19,414 nt of DNA from Bacteroidetes bacterium UBA2322 (GTDB taxonomy: Bacteria; Bacteroidota; Bacteroidia; Chitinophagales; UBA2359): assembly GCA_002345145.1 (NCBI GenBank), contig DDVC01000148.1:1-19414 (forward strand), written 5' to 3'. Made by a program: the position numbers and the translations under genes. Below are positions 14,688 to 19,414 of the stretch, piece after piece (the first letter of the stretch is position 1; the number at the start of each line of letters is the position of its first letter). The notes beneath the pieces are model-generated. The model ran no database searches. It was not told the DNA's origin and was given only the letters and a program-made list of their open reading frames with translations.

Positions 14688-15092
14688 ATGAATTATTGGT
14701 TAATTAAATCTGACCCGGAAACCTACGGCTGGAACGAGTTTGTAGCCAAAGGTACCGATATGTGGGAAGGTGTGCGAAACTACCAAGCACGCAACAACCT
14801 TATGGCAATGAAAGTGGGCGATTTAGCCTTGTTTTACCACAGCGTTATTAACCCGGCAGTGGTAGGCATTGCAAGGGTGGTAAAAGAACACTACCCCGAT
14901 ACCACCACTCCCGATACGCGCTGGGTAGTGGTAGATTTTACCGTTGAGCGCCCGCTTAAAAATGCGGTTACCTTAAAACAAATAAAAGAAACGCCTACTC
15001 TTGCCAACATCGGGCTTATTAAACAAAGCAGGTTATCGGTTATGCCGCTCACACCCAATGAGTTTAACGCTATTGTCCAAATGGCTGAATAA
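14688..15092 (+). CDS. EVE domain-containing protein
   Basis: A 134-residue single EVE domain, a PUA-like fold that in studied members binds modified bases in DNA or RNA. It begins with the family hallmark MNYWLIKSDPETYGW, followed by WEGVRNYQARNNL, MKVGDLALFYHS, NPAVVGIARVVKEHYPD, WVVVDFTVERPL and IKETPTLANIGLIKQSRLSVMPLT. The Trp/Tyr/Asn residues of WEGVRNYQARN line the aromatic cage in this family. The length is typical. The open frame starts at 14625, overlapping the helicase, but 14688 gives the canonical N-terminus. It is 44 nt after the helicase stop with no terminator between, so the two are probably one transcript. Confidence 0.94.
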   Translation: MNYWLIKSDPETYGWNEFVAKGTDMWEGVRNYQARNNLMAMKVGDLALFYHSVINPAVVGIARVVKEHYPDTTTPDTRWVVVDFTVERPLKNAVTLKQIKETPTLANIGLIKQSRLSVMPLTPNEFNAIVQMAE

Positions 15093-15387
15093 CGGATTGT
15101 TTGCAGATGCTGCATACAAGCCGCAATCTTTGATTAAACTTGGCGCTTCCCGATTTGACCCCAAATGCAAAACACTATATAACCCTATGATTGGGTTGGG
15201 GTGGTATAAAAGCCAAAACTACTAAGCTGGGGGTGCATAATTTGGGGGCATACTACTTTAACTATGAACTTTTACAAATTGGGCGTAAAAAAGCTTAGCG
15301 TTTTTGTGAGCATTAAACTTGTTTTGTGCATAAAACACGGCAAAGCGCCCGGCATAGAACAAGAAAGGGGGGCTGGTAAGTAGGTAC
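15093..15387. other. Intergenic region after the EVE gene
   Basis: Nearly 300 bp with no confident gene. The only ATG frame of note, 15264-15383 on plus, would encode 39 residues (starting MNFYKLGVKKLSVF). It has no promoter or family match, so I do not call it. No terminator with a plus-strand U-tract is seen close to the EVE stop. Confidence 0.45.
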
Positions 15388-15424
15388 AAAAAACCCGCTT
15401 CGGGCAAAAAGCCGAAGCGGGTTT
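15387..15424 (-). terminator. Terminator of the TonB-dependent receptor gene
   Basis: AAACCCGCTTCGG at 15391-15403 pairs perfectly with CCGAAGCGGGTTT at 15412-15424 around GCAAAAAG. On the minus strand it is followed by a U-run (A-run at 15388-15393 on plus). It is 34 bp after the receptor stop codon. Confidence 0.9.
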
Positions 15425-15457
15425 GAAGGGGGTGGAAAGGGTTACAAAAGGAACTGT

Positions 15458-18400
15458 TTAATTAAACAGGTATCGCACGCCTAACTGCATGCGCCAGCGC
15501 GAGTTGAGGGTGTTTAAATCCCAGGGGTCGCGGGTTTGTGCGGGGAAGGTAAAGGTGGGTGTGGTGTCATCGACGGTATCTGGGGTAGAGCCGTTGGGGT
15601 CAAGGAAGCCTTTAAAGGTAAGGAGTTCGTAGTTGTTAAAATTACCGCCCGATGCGGGAGCAAAGAAAATGCGCCCCCAATCTTTGTTGAGGAGGTTGTT
15701 GAGGTTAAAAATGTCGAGCGAGAATTGTAGGGCGTGGCGTTTACCGGCGGCTTTTATGGCTACATCTTGCAAAATGCGGAGGTCAAAAATGTTGGTAAAG
15801 GGTGTTCTTGACATGTTTCTCTCAGCATATTTACCTCTGTTTTGGCTTAGGTAGTTTTCGTTTTCAATAAAGGCGTTGAGTTCTTCCCATTGCTGCTGGG
15901 GAGTGCGGGCTCCGTCTTGAACCAATACTATATCGGCTTGGTTTTGGGGAATGTAGATGAGGTTTCGCTCGCGCGAGTCTTCGTTGTTTACCTTACCGTC
16001 GTCGTTGTAAATGTAAGAGAATGGCGCTCCCGATTGGCCGTTATAAAATAAGGAAATGGTGGTAGCGCCGCCAAAGCTGTTGCCGTAGTTGATGGTGTAA
16101 GAGCCAAAACCTACAATGCGGTGTGCCATATCAAAATCGGACCGGGCAGGTGTAGCAAAGTTTCTGCCATTAACGGCGTGTTGCCCTCGCCATTGTGAAG
16201 AATTTTGGGAGGAGGTGCCTTCGTAAACCGAAACGGCGCGCCCAAAGGTGTAAGCAAGGCTGGCGTTGAAACCTTTTTGGAAGGCTTTTTGGAGTTGTGC
16301 AGTAAGGTTGTAGGTGTAGCCTTCGTTGGTATTACCTGCTAAGTAAATGCCGGTGTAGGTATTGTCTATGCGGCTTTGTTGGTTGTAAATGGGTCTGTCA
16401 TCGGGTGTACCGGCAAGGAATTTATCGGCGGGTTTAATGTTTAGGTTGTAGTAAAAAACATTGTTGAGGGTTTTGGTATATAATCCTTCTACGGTGGCGG
16501 TAATGCCTAAGGGCAGCTCTTGGTCTAAGGCAAGGCTGGTGCGAAAAACTTGCGGGTATTTAAAGTTTTTGGCAAAGAGGTTCATTTCGCCTGAGGGTAT
16601 TTTGTCGGTTCCGCCAAAATCAACGGTGGTGGGTTGGTTAAAGGGGTTGGCAATAAAGGGCACGTTAAACTGGCGCACCCCGCCTACCGATAAGCCGTTG
16701 TTGGTAAAAGAACCGCCTGGCCAAACAAAGGGAACACGGCTGGTAAAGATGCCTGCGCCGCCGCGGATTTGGGTTTTTTGTTTACCTGTTACGTCCCAGT
16801 TAAAGCCTATACGGGGCGATAGCATGAGTTGTGTTTTAGGCATTTGACCGGCACGTGCGCCTTGCAGGGGGTCATCTAAAACGCCTTGGTAAGCTGCTTC
16901 AATGAGGGGTATGGTGGTTTCATTAAAGTAGGTATCGGTTTGTGGTTTATCGGTAAAAATGGGTATATCTAAACGGATACCGGCGGTAAGTTTAAGGTTT
17001 CGGGTTACGTAGGCTTCGTCTTGGGCGTACAAGCCCAGTTGCATGGCGGCAAAATCGGCGGCGGCTGCTGTGTTGTCGCCTGTTACATTATCCACAAGTG
17101 AGTAGCTGCGGTCGTATTGGGCGGCATTAGCGCCGGTTAAGAAATCTTGTAAGGAGCTAAACCGGTAAGAGCCAAAGTTTTGGCGCACAAAAACGTTGCG
17201 GATTTGGTAAAACTCGTTGTGTGTGCCTATGGTAATGTTGTGAATACCCTTGTAAAGGTTAAAGTTATTGGTAAGGGTAAAGATTTTTTGGGTAAGTAGG
17301 TTGGCGGTAGAGAACTCCTCGCTGCCAAAACGGATAGAGCTGTTGCCGTCGTTAATGAGTACAAAGGGGAAGGGGTTGCCCATTGGGTTTCTGTCATCAT
17401 TTACTGCGGTAAAGCCCAGTATAAGGTTGTTGGAGAGCCGGTTAGAGAAGTGGCTTTTGAGTTCTAATGCAGAGGAGTTGGTAACGGAGGGAAACAAAAT
17501 ACCGGCATTAGAAAAGTTGATAACCCTGCTACCCGATGCGGCGGGAGTGGTTGATTCGCCTTTAGTGTAGCTGTGGCGGAGGGTGAGTTTGTGTTTATCG
17601 GAAAGGTTAAAGTCAAATCGGGCTAAGAGCTTATTGCTGGTAAGTTTGTTCACCACATTAAGGTAGGTGCCCGGGTCGTAGCCTAATTCGTTTAATCTGC
17701 TTACAAGTTGAGCCAAATCTTGTTCGGTAACGCTTCCGGTATAACTGCTAAACTCAAAGGGGCGGGGTGTTTCGTCGCGTTGCAGTTCGCCGTTAATAAA
17801 GAAAAAAGCCTTGTCTTTTACAATAGGACCGCCCAAGCGCAAGCCGTAAGTTTGTGCGGTAAAAGGCGCTACTTTGGTGCGCTCTTCGCCATCGGGCAGC
17901 AGGTAGGTGGGCGTTTTGCCGGTTAGGTTTTCGTTTCGGAACAGCCAGTAAGCCGAGCCCTGAAACTCGTTAGAGCCGCTTCGGGTTACGGCATTAATGC
18001 CGCCGCCCGCAAAACCGCCCAAGCGCACATCGTAGGGGGCTAATACTACCTGAAACTGCTCAATGGCATCAATGCTCACGGGCGAAATGCCTGTTTGCCC
18101 GCCGTTGGTGCCGCTCGATGCCAAGCCAAACACATCGTTATTTACCGCCCCGTCAATAAAGATGGCATTATAGCGATTGTTGGTGCCGGCAATAGAAATA
18201 CCGCCTTCGCCGGTAATAGTGGCTTGCGGGGTGGCGCGCACAAAATCATTAAGGCTTCGGTTAATGGTGGGCAAGGCGGTAATATCGCGCTCGCTAAGGT
18301 TGGTTTGTGCGCCTGTACGCCCCGAACCAATTACCGCATTTCGGTTAACGGCTATTTCTATGCCTTCCAGTTCTACGGTTTTAGCGGTTAGGGTAAAATC

Positions 18401-18733
18401 AAGCCTTTGGTCTTGACCAAGTTTTAGGAAAACATTGTCTTTTACCGTTTCTTCGTAACCCAAAAAACCGGCTACCACCTTGTATGGTCCGCCCACCTGT
18501 ACATTAGGAAGGTTAAACCGTCCGTCTAATCGGGTTACGGTTCCATACTGGCTGCCCGATGGCAGGTGGGTGGCTACTACCGTTGCACCGGGCAGGGTTT
18601 CGCCTTTTTCGTCAGTAACAGTGCCGTTTATGGCGGCGGTAGTGGTGCCTTGTGCTAATGCGCGGTAATTTCCGAGCAGCATAATGCCGGCTACCAATAC
18701 CCATGCTAAAACAGGTAATAAATTGCGATGCAT
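15458..18733 (-). CDS. Oar-like TonB-dependent outer-membrane receptor
   Basis: A 1091-residue outer-membrane beta-barrel protein. Residues 1-28 are a Sec signal peptide (MHRNLLPVLAWVLVAGIMLLGN, cut near ALAQ). About 32-115 is a carboxypeptidase-regulatory-like beta-sandwich (AAINGTVTDEKGETLPGATV, GRFNLPNVQVGGPYKV, GFLGYEE). About 125-260 is the plug, with INRSLNDFVRATPQ, FIDGAVNNDVFGL, and VSIDAIEQFQVVLAPYDVRLGGFAGGGINAVTRSGSN. The remainder is the barrel, ending in an aromatic-rich last strand (MQLGVRYLFN). This layout is that of the Oar/OmpA-related TonB-dependent group rather than SusC, and no susD gene follows. The ligand cannot be told; uptake of peptides or large organic substrates is a general inference. 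It has its own terminator and a TAnnTTTG element upstream, so it is probably monocistronic. Confidence 0.92.
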   Translation of the reverse strand: MHRNLLPVLAWVLVAGIMLLGNYRALAQGTTTAAINGTVTDEKGETLPGATVVATHLPSGSQYGTVTRLDGRFNLPNVQVGGPYKVVAGFLGYEETVKDNVFLKLGQDQRLDFTLTAKTVELEGIEIAVNRNAVIGSGRTGAQTNLSERDITALPTINRSLNDFVRATPQATITGEGGISIAGTNNRYNAIFIDGAVNNDVFGLASSGTNGGQTGISPVSIDAIEQFQVVLAPYDVRLGGFAGGGINAVTRSGSNEFQGSAYWLFRNENLTGKTPTYLLPDGEERTKVAPFTAQTYGLRLGGPIVKDKAFFFINGELQRDETPRPFEFSSYTGSVTEQDLAQLVSRLNELGYDPGTYLNVVNKLTSNKLLARFDFNLSDKHKLTLRHSYTKGESTTPAASGSRVINFSNAGILFPSVTNSSALELKSHFSNRLSNNLILGFTAVNDDRNPMGNPFPFVLINDGNSSIRFGSEEFSTANLLTQKIFTLTNNFNLYKGIHNITIGTHNEFYQIRNVFVRQNFGSYRFSSLQDFLTGANAAQYDRSYSLVDNVTGDNTAAAADFAAMQLGLYAQDEAYVTRNLKLTAGIRLDIPIFTDKPQTDTYFNETTIPLIEAAYQGVLDDPLQGARAGQMPKTQLMLSPRIGFNWDVTGKQKTQIRGGAGIFTSRVPFVWPGGSFTNNGLSVGGVRQFNVPFIANPFNQPTTVDFGGTDKIPSGEMNLFAKNFKYPQVFRTSLALDQELPLGITATVEGLYTKTLNNVFYYNLNIKPADKFLAGTPDDRPIYNQQSRIDNTYTGIYLAGNTNEGYTYNLTAQLQKAFQKGFNASLAYTFGRAVSVYEGTSSQNSSQWRGQHAVNGRNFATPARSDFDMAHRIVGFGSYTINYGNSFGGATTISLFYNGQSGAPFSYIYNDDGKVNNEDSRERNLIYIPQNQADIVLVQDGARTPQQQWEELNAFIENENYLSQNRGKYAERNMSRTPFTNIFDLRILQDVAIKAAGKRHALQFSLDIFNLNNLLNKDWGRIFFAPASGGNFNNYELLTFKGFLDPNGSTPDTVDDTTPTFTFPAQTRDPWDLNTLNSRWRMQLGVRYLFN

Positions 18734-18962
18734 ACTTTGAACAATTTAGGTTAAGAGATATTAAAAAAATATGCGCCGCAAAGGTAGTGTTCTGTTTTAC
18801 TGTTACTGTGTTGTTAAAATTAAAAAATGTTGAACTAAATTGAAATTTAAGTTACCCCAATATTAGGTGAATTTTAGGCAAATGCTCATGGAAGAAGTTA
18901 GGTAAATACTTGTTTAAAACAATTATATTGAACAATTGTTTAAATAGATTGCTTTTTATCCA
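18734..18962. other. Upstream region of the TonB-dependent receptor gene
   Basis: About 230 bp, strongly A+T-rich, no gene. It holds the likely receptor promoter at 18779-18786 and an imperfect inverted repeat at 18913-18944 (TTTAAAACAATT against AATTGTTTAAA, one bulged A), which lies directly before the repeat arrays. Confidence 0.5.
18779..18786 (-). promoter_or_regulatory. Candidate -7 element of the TonB-dependent receptor gene
   Basis: On the minus strand the octamer is TACCTTTG, a perfect TAnnTTTG match, placing the start about 38 nt before the ATG at 18733. No TTTG is found at the usual -33 distance (the area is T/A-rich). Confidence 0.45.
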
Positions 18963-19191
18963 TAGTTGCACCTCTTTGACCTATAGTTGCACCTCTTTGA
19001 CCCATAGTTATACCTCTTTGACCCATAGTTATACCTCTTTGACCTATAGTTATACCTCTTTGACTCATAGTTATACCTTTTTGACTCATAGTTATACCTC
19101 TTTGACTCATAGTTATACCTTTTTGACTCATAGTTACACCTTTTTGACCTATAGTTGCACCTTTTTGACCCGTAGTTGCACCTCTTTGACC
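18963..19191. repeat. Array A: 11 tandem 21-bp repeats
   Basis: Ten full 21-bp units and an eleventh of 19 bp, without gaps. Within the unit, TAGTT (positions 1-5), ACCT (8-11) and TTTGAC (13-18) are invariant. Positions 6, 7, 12, 19, 20 and 21 vary, and every variant is a transition (G/A or C/T). Units 1-2 and 10-11 carry TTGCACC, and the middle ones carry TTATACC or TTACACC. Because 21 is a multiple of three, several frames stay open and would encode heptapeptide repeats, which I regard as a by-product. Confidence 0.95.
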
Positions 19192-19198
19192 TCAAAGA
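19183..19198. repeat. Perfect palindrome at the junction of the two arrays
   Basis: TCTTTGA-CC-TCAAAGA. The left half is the end of the last unit of array A and the right half is the start of array B. It marks the point where repeat orientation flips. Confidence 0.9.
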
Positions 19199-19414
19199 AC
19201 AATAACTAAGCCTCAAAGAACAGTAACTAAATCTCAAAGAACAGTAACTAAGTTTCAAAGAACAATAACTAAGCCTTAAAGAACAGTAACTAAGTTTCAA
19301 AGAACAGTAACTAAATCTCAAAGAACAATAACTAAGCCTCAAAGAACAATAACTAAGTTTCAAAGAATAATAACTAAACTTCAAAGAATAGTAACTAAGC
19401 CTCAAAGAACAGTA
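19192..19414. repeat. Array B: at least 11 tandem 21-bp repeats, running off the window
   Basis: Ten full 21-bp units and a partial one at the window end. Positions 1, 3-8, 10 and 12-18 are invariant (for example AAAGAA at 3-8 and TAACTAA at 12-18). Positions 2, 9, 11, 19, 20 and 21 vary, again only by transitions. The reverse complement of the unit lines up with array A over TAGTTA and TCTTTGA with the same spacing, about 14-15 of 21 positions, so B is a diverged inverted copy of A. No confident CDS is called through it. Confidence 0.95.

Noticed and set aside
15264..15383. Small 39-residue plus-strand ORF
   Set aside because: No promoter, ribosome site or family resemblance, and the length is expected by chance.
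15458..18733. SusC/SusD polysaccharide utilisation locus
   Set aside because: The receptor has the Oar-like layout, no susD or glycoside hydrolase gene is adjacent, and it has its own terminator.
18963..19191. Array of iterated Bacteroidetes promoters (TTTG plus TA elements every 21 bp)
   Set aside because: Within the units the TA is four rather than two bases before TTTG, and the 21-bp TTTG spacing does not match the -33/-7 geometry.
18956..19405. 149-residue minus-strand protein made of heptapeptide repeats
   Set aside because: The frame is open only because the repeat unit is 21 bp. It starts with TTG, changes repeat type where the DNA orientation flips, and has no promoter or signal.

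Overview
The window looks like chromosomal DNA of a member of the Bacteroidota (class not resolvable from sequence alone). The evidence is Bacteroidetes-type promoters (TTTG / TAnnTTTG, best seen before the tRNA-Asp gene), almost no Shine-Dalgarno sequences, a DUF349 repeat protein, an Oar-like TonB-dependent outer-membrane protein with an N-terminal carboxypeptidase-regulatory domain, exported lipoproteins, and long A+T-rich spacers. There is no phage, transposase, plasmid gene or CRISPR-Cas locus. Most of the gene content is ordinary chromosomal housekeeping.

Layout. 1-5940 carries five minus-strand genes and one plus-strand gene: a DUF4258 protein, a plus-strand PsbP/DcrB-like lipoprotein, a putative papain/C39-fold protein with a GLCGGM motif, a small secreted protein, a membrane-anchored TIR-like/TPR protein, and a Mn-type superoxide dismutase with an export signal. 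6329-8233 is a five-repeat DUF349 protein, convergent with a zinc-finger-less DnaJ (CbpA-type) co-chaperone at 8360-9271. 9461-10648 is a tight two-gene unit, gmhA plus a gmhB-type HAD phosphatase, for the heptose part of surface glycan/LPS synthesis. 10660-12009 is a membrane-anchored coiled-coil protein ending in a helix-hairpin-helix domain. 12534-12607 is tRNA-Asp(GUC) with a consensus promoter and terminator, followed by an UPF1/IGHMBP2-type SF1 helicase and an EVE-domain protein. 15458-18733 is the Oar-like TonB-dependent receptor. Several genes are separated by strong hairpin terminators, and two convergent gene pairs are only 11-13 bp apart.

The most unusual element is at the right edge (18963-19414, running off the window). 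Two adjacent arrays of 21-bp tandem repeats, at least 11 units each, meet head to head in a perfect short palindrome at 19183-19198. The second array's unit is a diverged reverse complement of the first, so the whole block is a large imperfect inverted repeat built of satellite units. The period is two helical turns, and every within-array substitution I could find is a transition. I do not recognise this as a described element. Secondary points of interest are a two-copy 37-bp direct repeat upstream of the TIR-like/TPR gene, the degenerate TIR-like protein itself, and the GLCGGM protein with a plausible Cys-His-Asp triad.
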